NCBI GenBank assembly: GCA_902517505.1
Contig: CABYCL010000001.1
Coordinates: forward strand, 29,006-93,005
Reading direction: 5' to 3'
DNA: 64,000 nt
Source: an uncultured SAR86 cluster bacterium
Lineage (GTDB): Bacteria; Pseudomonadota; Gammaproteobacteria; Magnimaribacterales; D2472
Shown: positions 26,634 to 35,747 of the stretch, piece after piece
How positions within the stretch are numbered: position 1 is the first letter of the stretch
How the letters are laid out: each line of letters opens with the position of its first letter
Program-made: the position numbers and the translations under genes
The notes under the pieces: model-generated
Databases searched by the model: none
What the model saw: only the letters and a program-made list of their open reading frames with translations
Told to the model about the DNA's origin: nothing

Positions 26634-27644
26634 CTATGAATAAACTTTTCCAAAGTCATTATCAAGAAAATTATCCCAAGATAAAGATTCTTGCTTTGTA
26701 AAACCTTTGCTATGTATTTTTCCATCTAAGTACATTTTTAAAACACTGCAAACACCAGATGCCGTGGTTATTTGTATAGCACTAAATTTTTCATCTCCAT
26801 AGATTTTTCTTAAATATGTTTTCTCTTGAAGAACTCCATCAATAAATCCAATAACTTTTACAAAAAATATTATTACGTCATTCTTTGTCCTTGGAACTTC
26901 TTTATCAAATAATTTTTCAAGGACATCTTTATTCTTTTTAAGGTGTAAATCATTAAATAAAAACTTCATGTGATTTAAATGCCCTGGGTATCTTATAGTC
27001 TTGTAAGAAAGATTCTGAACCTCATTTTCATAAGTCTCACACATTGTTGCGCATCCTCCACTGGTATTAAAAGCTTCAAAGCTTTCTCCTTCGATAACGA
27101 TTTTCTCCGCTCCTTCTAATGGCATTAATTTAATAGACTTTCCTTCATAAATTGCATCTGCCTCATTACAATATTCATTTATTAAACCATTTGTTGACCA
27201 ACTTAAATAATAACTCATCTCATTTGTTGTGAATCTTGGTAATGCCCCAACTCTCATTAATACCTCATTTACACTATCAAATTGTTCCATCATGCCTGCT
27301 GCACAAATATTGATAGCACCTGGTGCAAGTCCACATTGTGGCATTAAAATATTTTCTGACTTGAGCGACCTTATGAACTCAGTTGTTTCAACATCTTCTG
27401 TTAAATCAAAATATCCTATGCCCTCTTCGGCGGACACGCTAGCAATGTTTTTATTTACCGCGAATGGGCCAGCTGATATTACTGCATCAGCCCCTTTAAG
27501 AAAATCATTAACTTGAGAAATGTCATTTGCATCAAATCCGTCCTCTATATCACCTTGTCTAATATCATAATCATCTTTTAAAAGTTGTTTTAAAGCCCAG
27601 CCAATATTCCCGCTTCCAACGATTGCTATCTTAGCTTTCATCAA
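26634..27644 (-). CDS. Saccharopine dehydrogenase-like protein
   Basis: This 336-residue protein has the N-terminal Rossmann motif AIVGSGNIGWALKQLL and the central fold of saccharopine/lysine-6-semialdehyde dehydrogenases (GLAPGAINICAAG and the SGGCATMCETY region). It is shorter than typical bacterial saccharopine dehydrogenases. It overlaps the ALDH7-like gene by 14 bases. Together they would turn saccharopine, or lysine semialdehyde, into 2-aminoadipate. The start offers two adjacent Met codons; the first is used. Confidence 0.8.
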   Translation of the reverse strand: MMKAKIAIVGSGNIGWALKQLLKDDYDIRQGDIEDGFDANDISQVNDFLKGADAVISAGPFAVNKNIASVSAEEGIGYFDLTEDVETTEFIRSLKSENILMPQCGLAPGAINICAAGMMEQFDSVNEVLMRVGALPRFTTNEMSYYLSWSTNGLINEYCNEADAIYEGKSIKLMPLEGAEKIVIEGESFEAFNTSGGCATMCETYENEVQNLSYKTIRYPGHLNHMKFLFNDLHLKKNKDVLEKLFDKEVPRTKNDVIIFFVKVIGFIDGVLQEKTYLRKIYGDEKFSAIQITTASGVCSVLKMYLDGKIHSKGFTKQESLSWDNFLDNDFGKVYS

Positions 27645-29004
27645 ATTCTACTCCTTGTGCCAGAGGCAGCTCTTCACCATAGTTAACTGTCGCTGTTACT
27701 CTTCTCATATAATTCTTCCAAGCATCTGAACCAGATTCTCTTCCGCCACCAGTATCCTTCTCTCCTCCAAAAGCACCACCAATTTCAGCCCCACTTGTAC
27801 CAATATTTACATTTGCAATGCCGCAATCACTTCCAGACTCACTTAAGAATAATTCAGATTCTCTAATATCATTTGTAAATATAGAACTGCTTAATCCCTG
27901 TTTCACATTATTTTGCATATGAATGGCATCTTTTATATCTTCGTAACTCTTTACATATAAAATTGGTGCAAAAGTTTCAGAAAGCATTTCTTCTTCTATT
28001 TCTTTAACTAATACCAGTGCAGGTTTAACATAGTATTCATTTGGATCTTCAATTTCTATTCTATCGCCACCAATAACTGATACATTTTTATTTTTTAATG
28101 AATTGAGAGTTTTTTGCATTGTTTTAAAGCTATCTTCTGAAATTAGGGGTCCTATCTGAGAAGAATCTTTTGAAGGACAACCTATATTTAATTCATCAAA
28201 ACATTGCTTAAGTCTACTAACACAATCATCATAAATATCTTTATGAACAAATAGCCTTCTTAATGATGTACACCTTTGGCCTGTTGTTCCACATGCAGAA
28301 AATGCAATTCCTTTAATCGTTAAATCAAGATCTGCGGAAGGGCATACAATAGCAGCATTATTACCGCCCAACTCTAGCAAAAGTTTGCCAAGTCTTGCTG
28401 AAACAATCGGAGCTAACTCCTTTCCCATTTGTGTGCTTCCAGTAGCAGAAATTAAGTTAATTCTTGCATCCTTGCATATAGAAACTGCTTCTTCATTTCC
28501 TCCCTCTAATATCTGAATTAAATCAGAAAATTCTCCACTCACTTTATCCCATGCTTCTTTAATGCCTTTTGCGCATTCATTTGAATGAGGGCTTGGTTTC
28601 CATATAATACTATTTCCACATACTGCAGCTAAGCAAAAATTCCAAGCAAATACTGCCATTGGGAAATTAAAAGCAGTAATACATCCAACCACACCCAAAG
28701 GATGCCATAGTTCCTGTAATCTATGATTTGGTCTTTCACTTGGCATTGTCAAACCATATAGCTGTCTGCTTAGGCCAACTGCAAAATCACACATATCAAT
28801 AGCTTCTTGCACTTCACCAAGTGATTCTGTTTTTATTTTCCTAGCTTCTTTGGTGATAGTTTCTGCTAATTCTTTTTTCTTTTGTCTTAGTTCTTCTCCA
28901 AATAACCTAATATATTCACCTCTTTGAGGGGCTGGAACTTGTTTCCATTTATTTGAAATATCTTGTGAATCTTTGATTATCTCATCGAAGTTTTTCTTGG
29001 TCAT
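27631..29004 (-). CDS. Alpha-aminoadipic semialdehyde dehydrogenase (ALDH7/antiquitin-like)
   Basis: This aldehyde dehydrogenase (457 residues) strongly resembles ALDH7A1, which oxidises 2-aminoadipate 6-semialdehyde in lysine breakdown. The motif ELGGNNAAI and the catalytic cysteine in GTTGQRCTSLRRL are present. The ALDH7-specific C-terminus NVNIGTSGAEIGGAFGGEKDTGGGRESGSDAWK is nearly unmistakable (quoted here in part as SGAEIGGAFGGEKDTGGG). Compared with ALDH7 it lacks about 45 N-terminal residues, and an in-frame stop lies just upstream of the ATG, so the short form is real. It partners the overlapping saccharopine dehydrogenase-like gene. Confidence 0.88.
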   Translation of the reverse strand: MTKKNFDEIIKDSQDISNKWKQVPAPQRGEYIRLFGEELRQKKKELAETITKEARKIKTESLGEVQEAIDMCDFAVGLSRQLYGLTMPSERPNHRLQELWHPLGVVGCITAFNFPMAVFAWNFCLAAVCGNSIIWKPSPHSNECAKGIKEAWDKVSGEFSDLIQILEGGNEEAVSICKDARINLISATGSTQMGKELAPIVSARLGKLLLELGGNNAAIVCPSADLDLTIKGIAFSACGTTGQRCTSLRRLFVHKDIYDDCVSRLKQCFDELNIGCPSKDSSQIGPLISEDSFKTMQKTLNSLKNKNVSVIGGDRIEIEDPNEYYVKPALVLVKEIEEEMLSETFAPILYVKSYEDIKDAIHMQNNVKQGLSSSIFTNDIRESELFLSESGSDCGIANVNIGTSGAEIGGAFGGEKDTGGGRESGSDAWKNYMRRVTATVNYGEELPLAQGVEFDES

Positions 29005-29060
29005 CGAAATTCATGGCAATTTTGATTTGCTTCCCCCCAGTAAAATATATTTTACTATAG

Positions 29061-29843
29061 TTAAGCTTTTAGGTATTCCAATAAAGTATTTATTTTGTCT
29101 GTGCCGCCAAAATATATTGCCTCATCTTCATCAAATGATTTTATGCTTCTTATCAATCCTTTTTGAATTTCTGGATAGTTAAAAATTTTATTTAAAGGCT
29201 CGAATAAGACGTTTATTGTAAAAAGAGAGTAATCTTCATGGAATCTGCATAAAGTTTCCTTTTCTGATCTTATAAACCAGGTTGAAGGATCTGACATTAA
29301 AAGCTTTTCTTCTTCTAAATGAAATCTTTTTGTATCGCCATGAATTAACCAGTTCTGTCTTGCAAAAGGTTTCATTAAGGGTGATTGTCTTATAAAAGTC
29401 GAAATCCTATCCCCTATTTTTTCTTCAAGAGTTGTAACTGGATCGTGGATTTCTTTTAAAGGCTTTCCAATCTTTGTTCTTACATCCCAGTAACTAGGCG
29501 AACAAATGCTTGCTGCTAAAAGCCTTTGTTCTCCATGTGATTCTATTAAACATAAGTCATCCTGAATATTTAGGCTCATTTCTGCAATTAAATCTGGATA
29601 ATTTGTACCTTGTATCTCAAAGATCTTTGCTAAGCATTTTTGAGCCTCAGTTGAATCTGTTGTTGCAGCAACAACCTGATTATATTTTGATTTAAATAAG
29701 CCTAGTTTATGTTTTAATAAATCCTTACCTATAGCTCTATCGAGCCATTTATCTATTTCAATAGGTTTTAGTCCTAGTCGATATTTTCTATCACCATTAC
29801 CCCATGGTGGATTTTGCCAAAAGTAATTATTTATAGCTCCCAT
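29061..29843 (-). CDS. DUF3445 haem-dependent oxidative N-demethylase-like protein
   Basis: The 260-residue protein matches the DUF3445 family (haem-binding subunit of dimethylamine monooxygenase in methylotrophs and related demethylases). Family-like text includes QDDLCLIES, AASICSPSYWDVRTKIGKPL, IHDPV and RQNWLIHGDTKRF. The family binds haem through a PAS-like fold; the substrate here could be a small N-methylated amine. The partner reductase subunits seen with DmmA are not adjacent. It lies 57 bases upstream of the ALDH gene on the same strand. Confidence 0.72.
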   Translation of the reverse strand: MGAINNYFWQNPPWGNGDRKYRLGLKPIEIDKWLDRAIGKDLLKHKLGLFKSKYNQVVAATTDSTEAQKCLAKIFEIQGTNYPDLIAEMSLNIQDDLCLIESHGEQRLLAASICSPSYWDVRTKIGKPLKEIHDPVTTLEEKIGDRISTFIRQSPLMKPFARQNWLIHGDTKRFHLEEEKLLMSDPSTWFIRSEKETLCRFHEDYSLFTINVLFEPLNKIFNYPEIQKGLIRSIKSFDEDEAIYFGGTDKINTLLEYLKA

Positions 29844-29873
29844 TCAAGTATGAACAATTTGTATTTAAAAGAA

Positions 29874-30179
29874 TTAAAATATCTTATGCTTGCCTTGGAG
29901 AATCTCTAAGTACATTTTGTAATCACCTATAAAACTATAAAAAGGATATGTAAATGTAGCAGGTTTATTCTTCTCAATAAAAAAATGTCCTATCCAGGCA
30001 AATCCATATCCAGATAAAAGAGCATAAAGAATAAATAAAATATTAAATGATAAGAAAAACTTAATTAAGAAAAATATGCTTATGCTGGTACCAATAAAAT
30101 GCGTAAGCTTAGTATATTTATTGTCATGCTCTGATATGTAGTAAGGATAAAACTCATTAAAACTATTATATTTTTTCAT
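29874..30179 (-). CDS. Mpo1-like DUF962 membrane protein
   Basis: This 101-residue protein has the DUF962/YGL010w pattern: FYPYYISEHDNKYTKLTHFIGT, then two hydrophobic helices and GFAWIGHFFIEKNKPATF. In yeast the homologue Mpo1 is an iron-dependent dioxygenase that alpha-oxidises 2-hydroxy fatty acids. The histidines in SEHDN, THFIGT and IGHFF are the likely metal ligands. It is three bases from the secreted-protein gene and in the same direction. Confidence 0.85.
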   Translation of the reverse strand: MKKYNSFNEFYPYYISEHDNKYTKLTHFIGTSISIFFLIKFFLSFNILFILYALLSGYGFAWIGHFFIEKNKPATFTYPFYSFIGDYKMYLEILQGKHKIF

Positions 30180-30181
30180 CT

Positions 30182-30793
30182 TTACTTTGGCGCCGACTCA
30201 GGTTGGTAATCGTAGTAACCTTCAAGTGGAATCATTAAATGTACGAAAGGAGTTCCTTTCATCATTACGTAAGGAGCTCCAGTTGTAAAATCTGTCGATA
30301 CTCCTTCAAGTGATGCAGGATCTTTTGGCATTAACATTAAATGAGAGCCTGAATATATCCAATCTTCTGGATCAGTGTTTTCTTTATCGCCTTCAGAATA
30401 AGGTCTGAAGTTATCAACGCCTGTATCACCGTGGATCATCCAAATCCATCCATCGTTTGGTATTTCTGGCTTTGATTGACTGATATATGCATCTGCCCAA
30501 GCAACTGCATTTGCATCTGCACATGCTGGAGCTGCCTCATTTGCAGTTTTAAATCCCATTTTGGGCATTGCTATAAATGGAAGACAGGTCCATCCGTTTG
30601 TACCCTCTCTTAGAATATCTCCGCTAGCACTTACAACAGTTGCAAAGTCCCCAATAAAATCAGGTGCAGAAGAAGTATATGTTTCTATCTCCCATTCAGC
30701 AGAGTTACCGTGCATCTTTCCACCCTCATGATGACCAGCAGAAATATTAATTACAAATAAAAAAGCTATAAAGCCTAATAGTTTAGAATTCAT
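30182..30793 (-). CDS. Secreted hypothetical protein with paired cysteines
   Basis: The 203-residue protein has a Sec signal peptide (to about residue 19, INISAG). A His/Gly/Met-rich patch (HHEGGKMHG) follows at the mature N-terminus and could bind metal. The body contains NGWTCLPFIAMPKMG and AAPACADANA, two cysteines that may pair. The end reads TPFVHLMIPLEGYYDYQ. No family is named with confidence. GAGG lies about ten bases upstream of the ATG. It appears to head the operon running to Mpo1 and perhaps the lysine genes. Confidence 0.7.
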   Translation of the reverse strand: MNSKLLGFIAFLFVINISAGHHEGGKMHGNSAEWEIETYTSSAPDFIGDFATVVSASGDILREGTNGWTCLPFIAMPKMGFKTANEAAPACADANAVAWADAYISQSKPEIPNDGWIWMIHGDTGVDNFRPYSEGDKENTDPEDWIYSGSHLMLMPKDPASLEGVSTDFTTGAPYVMMKGTPFVHLMIPLEGYYDYQPESAPK

Positions 30794-30856
30794 TTTTTTT
30801 TCCTCTAAAAATCGTTTAACTAATTCTAAAAAAGAATTTGAATGAATACAAATATA

Positions 30857-32062
30857 TTAATTAAATGTATTTTGAATATGTTTAGTAATACTCCTAAACA
30901 TTGCTATATGAGCAGCTTTTGAATATTCTTTTTCAGACCTAAATCTATGGTTAGAAGATGTTTTTGCAATTACAACATTTGATACTGGATCAACATAAAT
31001 AAACTGATTAAATATTCCGTGAGCTGTGTAGTCAGTTAGTGGATCTCCTGGAATCCACCACTGATAGCCATACCCCCATTCACTTGAAGAGAGATCTCCA
31101 GCATTTGGCATCAAATGAGGTGCATCTGGTGTATGAGATTTAAGAACCCATGATTTAGGAACAATTTGTTCGCCATCCCAGCTGCCTTCATTTAAATATA
31201 ATTGTCCGAATTTAGAAAAGTCCCTTAATGTAGCGTTTAGGCCTCCAAGTGCCATATCTGTACCAGTTTTATCAGCTATATAATAAGCATCACTTTCTGT
31301 TCCGATCTTGCTCCAAATTCTTTTATATAAATATTCTCTTAAGGGCATATCGGTAACTGATTCAAGAATCATTCCCAATACTTGAGTATCAAGACTTACA
31401 TAATGATTATAGGTTCCTTGTTTTTTTCCATTTTTAAGGGTTTTTGCAAAATCTCTAAATGAGGATCCTTTTGCTGTAGCTCTAGCAAATCTATTTATAT
31501 CTGAATTTGGATCTGCATAATCCTCATTGAATTCTATACCAGATGACATTTGAAGAAGATTTTTAATCTTAACATCCTCATATCCAGTTCCTTCAAAGTC
31601 ATCCAGATATATAGAGACACTATCATCAATGCTTTTTATTAATCCTTCCTCGATAGCTATTCCAAATAGTGCTGACAAATATGATTTTGAAACAGAAAAA
31701 GCAATGTGTTTGCTATCTTTTGTATTGCCGTTCCAATATTTCTCGAATAACATTTTTCCATCATGCAAAATTATGAGCCCATCAGTATGAAAATGGTCAA
31801 GTCCCTCTATCAAATTTAATTGTTCTCCTTCAAACTCATAAGAATTTGGTAATTCAAAATCTTCTTTTTCAAATACAAAAGTTTTTTCAGATGCTGATAT
31901 TGGATTAGAGGTGTCAAAAACTTTATTAATACTTATAAAATTTTTTGCAATTGATTTTTCGTTATATAGAGTTGCTAGCTTATAAAGTTTATAAATATTA
32001 GGACTATACATAACAATTGCCAAAACAAGTATTGCTAAAATAACAATTAAAAATTTACTCAT
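30857..32062 (-). CDS. Membrane-anchored serine hydrolase (class C beta-lactamase/esterase family)
   Basis: This 401-residue protein has the penicillin-binding-protein-like fold of AmpC, EstB and 6-aminohexanoate-dimer hydrolases. An N-terminal signal anchor is visible (KFLIVILAILVLAIVMY). The SXXK catalytic motif is SVSK, and the second motif is near GTYNHYVSLDTQVLG. The last motif near TAHGIFNQF replaces the canonical KTG with HG. The ATG at 32062, preceded by GGGGGA, is preferred to the track ATG at 32089, which overlaps the cupin gene. Substrate is unknown. Confidence 0.82.
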   Translation of the reverse strand: MSKFLIVILAILVLAIVMYSPNIYKLYKLATLYNEKSIAKNFISINKVFDTSNPISASEKTFVFEKEDFELPNSYEFEGEQLNLIEGLDHFHTDGLIILHDGKMLFEKYWNGNTKDSKHIAFSVSKSYLSALFGIAIEEGLIKSIDDSVSIYLDDFEGTGYEDVKIKNLLQMSSGIEFNEDYADPNSDINRFARATAKGSSFRDFAKTLKNGKKQGTYNHYVSLDTQVLGMILESVTDMPLREYLYKRIWSKIGTESDAYYIADKTGTDMALGGLNATLRDFSKFGQLYLNEGSWDGEQIVPKSWVLKSHTPDAPHLMPNAGDLSSSEWGYGYQWWIPGDPLTDYTAHGIFNQFIYVDPVSNVVIAKTSSNHRFRSEKEYSKAAHIAMFRSITKHIQNTFN

Positions 32063-32079
32063 TAAAAATGTTTCCCCCA

Positions 32080-32439
32080 CTAAATCCATTGATCATTTGG
32101 CGCTGTTAATTCATCAACTTTATCGCCAGTATTTAGAACCCCCCTAGGCTCAACCAACATTATACTTGCTTCTTCTTCAGAATATGGTCTATGCCTTACT
32201 CCTTTAGGAACTACTATCATTTCACCTTCATTTAACTCGATTAATTCGGTTTCAAATTCAATAAACATCTTGCCCTTTATTACAATAAATACTTCATCTG
32301 TATCATTGTGCTGATGCCATATAAAATCATTTTGAATCTTTACAAGTTTAAATTGATAGTCATTTAGCTCTGCAATAACTTTTGGGGACCATTGATCTGA
32401 AAATTTTTTAAATTTATTTTTGAAATTAATTTTTTTCAT
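32080..32439 (-). CDS. Small cupin-domain protein
   Basis: This 119-residue single-domain cupin has the metal-binding motif HQHNDTDEVFIVIKGKMFIEF and the second motif VPKGVRHRPYS. Such proteins are usually sugar-phosphate isomerases, dioxygenases or ligand sensors; no function can be assigned. It overlaps the DUF2147-like gene upstream by 14 bases and is followed by the serine hydrolase gene, suggesting one operon. Confidence 0.84.
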   Translation of the reverse strand: MKKINFKNKFKKFSDQWSPKVIAELNDYQFKLVKIQNDFIWHQHNDTDEVFIVIKGKMFIEFETELIELNEGEMIVVPKGVRHRPYSEEEASIMLVEPRGVLNTGDKVDELTAPNDQWI

Positions 32440-32935
32440 ATAGTTGAATTACCTCCTCAAGTTCAGCTGACTTTGTGCCATCATCATTAAAGCTGACCAT
32501 TAGAGGCTTCCATTCTTCATGACCGCAAAGTCTCATCAAACACCCTTCTACCTTTAAGTTTCCATTTTCTAACAGATATAAACTAGATTTAAAAGATCTT
32601 CCTCGACCTGGATCATATATTTTTCCACCAGATAATTCTTTTGCTCCACTGGTATAGGAAAAATTATCTATCAAATTAATTCCTATTAAACTTCTTTCTC
32701 TCATTGATTTATCTTTATTATTTTTATCAAGGATTGATTCTGGATCTATTCCGTTTTCAACAAATATATGTTCGATTACCGCGCATAATGACTTTTCACA
32801 TTCCTTAACATGAACTATGGATTGAGAGGTTAGCCAATATCCAGTCATTGGAAAGTCTTTATTGCTAGCGTTAATAGAGACACATAAACCAGCAACTGCT
32901 AATAAGTAAAATATCTTGATAGTGGTCTTATTCAT
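32426..32935 (-). CDS. Secreted DUF2147-like protein
   Basis: The 169-residue protein has a signal peptide (to about residue 23). The pattern after it, GYWLTSQSIVHVKECEKSLCAVIEH and later GGKIYDPGRGRSFKSSLYL then VEGCLMRLCGHEEWKP, matches the DUF2147 beta-barrel-like family. Four cysteines could form two disulfides. Function is unknown. It overlaps the lipoprotein gene upstream by eight bases and the cupin gene downstream by 14. Confidence 0.74.
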   Translation of the reverse strand: MNKTTIKIFYLLAVAGLCVSINASNKDFPMTGYWLTSQSIVHVKECEKSLCAVIEHIFVENGIDPESILDKNNKDKSMRERSLIGINLIDNFSYTSGAKELSGGKIYDPGRGRSFKSSLYLLENGNLKVEGCLMRLCGHEEWKPLMVSFNDDGTKSAELEEVIQLYEKN

Positions 32936-33485
32936 TTTTTATATTATTAAATATATTAACGATTTTACTCTCTAGTTTATTTTTTGATAAACATATTCTA
33001 TAAGGATTGTCGTCATATACTGGGTTTCCAACAAGCAATTCTTTAGGGCTATTTGTTCTAAATCTCCAACGTGTACCTGTTTCCTTTGATGTAAAGATGT
33101 ATTCAATGGGCTTGTTTGTAATTAAATAATTACCTTCATTAAATATATTTTCAAACTGGATGGTTATATCTAATTTAGACCCAAATATTCTATCAATGTA
33201 TTCAACATAGACCTCATTGTTCATATAGCCGCAATCTATAAGACTTGAGATAGTCTTATCTTCAAGGTTAATAACTATTTCTTTATTTAGATCAACTTCA
33301 ATATTTAAAATGTTTGAAAGTTTTTTTATGATCCTGTCTAGCTCTTGCTTTGAAAAACTATTGGAATTAAATTGATTGTTAAAATCCGCAGGAACGTTAG
33401 GTCCTTTATAAATATTGTTTGATTCTTGAACTTCACATGAAGAAATTATGAAAATAATTGCTACTATTGCAAATATCTTGGGCAT
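32928..33485 (-). CDS. Hypothetical lipoprotein
   Basis: The 185-residue protein has a lipobox (ISSC, Cys17) after a hydrophobic signal. The mature part is Asn-, Ile- and Lys-rich, with two cysteines (SLIDCGYM and PYRICLSKN) that could pair. No family is recognised. It overlaps the DUF2147-like gene by eight bases and follows the cytochrome gene by 13 bases, so it probably belongs to the same transcript. Confidence 0.65.
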   Translation of the reverse strand: MPKIFAIVAIIFIISSCEVQESNNIYKGPNVPADFNNQFNSNSFSKQELDRIIKKLSNILNIEVDLNKEIVINLEDKTISSLIDCGYMNNEVYVEYIDRIFGSKLDITIQFENIFNEGNYLITNKPIEYIFTSKETGTRWRFRTNSPKELLVGNPVYDDNPYRICLSKNKLESKIVNIFNNIKNE

Positions 33486-33498
33486 GAACGGATTTATA

Positions 33499-34536
33499 TT
33501 AGTCTTCCATTAAAAGAATCCAATCTCTTACCATTTCAACTGCTTCTGTATGAGTAAGAGCTCGTCCGGATTCTGGCATCATCACACCAGGATCCATTGA
33601 AATCATGCGATGCAATAAAATCGATTCTTCTGGTTCTCCAGGAACAATAGAATATTTTAAGCCTCCACTTCCTCTTCCGGTTGCAACCGGTTTTTTAAAT
33701 ACTCCTAAATTTATGTTTCTCGTTTCATTCAAATGAAGATATAGTCCTGTCGAATTTGCATTGCCGGTCGGGGAGTGACAGTGTCCACAGTTTATATCTA
33801 GGTATGATCTTACTCTGTCATTAATATCTTTACTTTCATCTGTCCAATCTACTGGTGAAACTAGGTCTAACGGATATTCATCAATAATTTGTCTGTTCAT
33901 CCAATATGTAAGTTGATTAAAGGTGTCTTCTTTGAAAGCAAAGTCTTTGTTTATATTTCTTGCTTTTGGTCCTATGGGGCTAATTTTATCGTCTGCATCA
34001 TGGCATTCCTTACATTGATTGACATTAGGTACTCTATATCTAACATCTCTTTCTTCACCCATAAAGTCCGTCCAGGAAACGTTAATAGTTTTTCCAGCAA
34101 TTTTTTTAAATGCCTCATTCTGTTCTTTGTTCCATGCATAAGAAACCGCTTCCCACCCTTGATCCTTTTTTAAGAGAAGTCTTGTTTCTAAAAGATTTTT
34201 TCCTAACTCTGGATTTCTTTCATCAATTGGATAGTAAAAAGTTTTTATTAAAGCAGAGCCTGTTGGAAAATTAAAAACCCAGTCTTCTTGATACTTTGCT
34301 TTTTTTTCATTTGGAACATATACCCATCTTTGTTTATACGAATAATCTGAGAATAAAGTGGAAATTAATTCATAAGGTATAACTTTGTCGTGAGGGACTT
34401 GTGCAGAGGCATCCTTAAAAAATCTAAAATCTGAAAGCTTATCTGGAAATTCTTGAGATAAAATTAATTCTTCATCTACACTATAAATATAAGTGCATAT
34501 GAAAAGCACAAAAAAGTGTTTAAGTATTTTTTTCAT
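33499..34536 (-). CDS. SO_2930-type dihaem c-type cytochrome
   Basis: This 345-residue exported protein carries two haem-binding CXXCH motifs, CKECH and CGHCH, and the flanking patterns of the SO_2930 family (TIGR03806): PYELISTLFSDYSYKQRWVYVP and VPGEPEESILLHRM. A signal peptide covers the first ~20 residues. The gene is directly beside the SO_2929-type beta-helix gene, two bases apart, which reproduces the pair known from Shewanella and many marine gammaproteobacteria. The electron partner and substrate are unknown; covalent haem attachment would need a Ccm system elsewhere. Confidence 0.85.
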   Translation of the reverse strand: MKKILKHFFVLFICTYIYSVDEELILSQEFPDKLSDFRFFKDASAQVPHDKVIPYELISTLFSDYSYKQRWVYVPNEKKAKYQEDWVFNFPTGSALIKTFYYPIDERNPELGKNLLETRLLLKKDQGWEAVSYAWNKEQNEAFKKIAGKTINVSWTDFMGEERDVRYRVPNVNQCKECHDADDKISPIGPKARNINKDFAFKEDTFNQLTYWMNRQIIDEYPLDLVSPVDWTDESKDINDRVRSYLDINCGHCHSPTGNANSTGLYLHLNETRNINLGVFKKPVATGRGSGGLKYSIVPGEPEESILLHRMISMDPGVMMPESGRALTHTEAVEMVRDWILLMED

Positions 34537-34538
34537 TA

Positions 34539-35747
34539 CTACTTAATGCCATCAATAGTTATTGACTCTAGAGGATTGATAATGCCTTGAAAATCTTCTT
34601 TTTCTATCTTAATTGGATTAGAAAATCCAAGCATATACTTAATAGGGCTAATTGTAAGAAAGTTTACTTGGCTATCTTCTGAAATAATTAACTTTTCGTT
34701 ATCTGGTTGGCCAAATAACATTTGAGATAACGGAACAACCCCATCCCAAAATATATCAGGCATTTTTCCGCTGCTTATTTCAAAAAGAGCTTTGGCCAAC
34801 TCTCCAGTTTCAATGTCTGGATCAAAACCACTTGGGCCATAAGTATTATTATGAACCTGAATTCTTTTTGGATGTGGGTAGTAGTTAGGATCATCAGTTT
34901 CGTCTGAGTAAGAAACTATTGAAAGATTTACAGTTCCATTGCCACTCATTAAGTTATTGAAAACTTCTACATCTGAGTTGGCCATAATAATAATGCCTGT
35001 TCCTCTTGGAACCTCCCCAACAATGTTTCCTTCTGGAGCAAAATTATCTGTGTCATTGTTAATAGATTTATTATCAAAAACCCTTATGTGATGTCCTCCT
35101 TGTTGCGGAAGGTCTGGTAAGTCAAAAATAAGTATGCCTCCAGTATTATGTGAAGCCAAATTATTATAGACATCTGCATAGTAAGAGTTCTCAATTTCAA
35201 TGCCAGCTACGTTATATTGAGCAATGCTATTTCTTACAATAATATTCTTAGACTGTCCTACGTATATTCCGGCATCAGATGCTCCAATAGCCACACAACC
35301 ATCAATCAAAACATCCTCAGATTCGACTGGATAAAAACCATAAGCCCCATTGCTGCTCTTAGGCCCGCCTGTCCATTCTGTTCTTAAATTAATCATGTTG
35401 ATGCCTTTCGTACCGATGACTTTTAAAGCATCTCCTTTAGCATCTAAAATTGCAAAATCTTTTAAAGTTACTTTATCTGAAGTTACTAATAGTCCTTGTG
35501 CGCCTGACTTTTGATCTTTAAAGTCTAAAATAGTTTTATCCATTCCTTCGCCAGTAATGATTACATTATCAACATCTAATGAAAGGCCATCTTCAAATGA
35601 ATAATAACCTGATTTAATAACAAGAGTATCTCCTTCAGACATTAGTATCATTGCCTCTTGAAGTCTTTCTTGTGAGTCATCTCCTGGGCTAATCACAATT
35701 TCTTTGGAATAAGAAAATGTTGAAAAAGCAAGACATGCTATGAACAA
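34539..35747 (-). CDS. SO_2929-type right-handed parallel beta-helix protein (start uncertain)
   Basis: The protein (402 residues from the track TTG) is a secreted parallel beta-helix with repeated turns such as VDNVIITGEGMDKTI, YNVAGIEIENSYYADVYNN and HNTGGILIFDLPDLPQQGGHHI, matching the SO_2929 family (TIGR03805). It pairs with the adjacent dihaem cytochrome. The start is unclear. TTG at 35747 has AGGA six bases upstream but gives a weak signal without basic residues. An in-frame ATT at 35792 has AGGAG six bases upstream and gives a better signal peptide beginning MFFKINTN. No ATG is available in frame before the upstream stop. Confidence 0.8.
   Translation of the reverse strand: MFIACLAFSTFSYSKEIVISPGDDSQERLQEAMILMSEGDTLVIKSGYYSFEDGLSLDVDNVIITGEGMDKTILDFKDQKSGAQGLLVTSDKVTLKDFAILDAKGDALKVIGTKGINMINLRTEWTGGPKSSNGAYGFYPVESEDVLIDGCVAIGASDAGIYVGQSKNIIVRNSIAQYNVAGIEIENSYYADVYNNLASHNTGGILIFDLPDLPQQGGHHIRVFDNKSINNDTDNFAPEGNIVGEVPRGTGIIIMANSDVEVFNNLMSGNGTVNLSIVSYSDETDDPNYYPHPKRIQVHNNTYGPSGFDPDIETGELAKALFEISSGKMPDIFWDGVVPLSQMLFGQPDNEKLIISEDSQVNFLTISPIKYMLGFSNPIKIEKEDFQGIINPLESITIDGIK

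Noticed and set aside
29005-29040. Frameshift in the ALDH7-like gene hiding its N-terminus
   Set aside because: The upstream sequence in other frames does not resemble the missing ALDH region, so the short form is probably genuine.
30822-30838. AATTCT-AAAAA-AGAATT hairpin as a terminator
   Set aside because: A weak AT-only stem without a following T-run; likely chance in AT-rich sequence.
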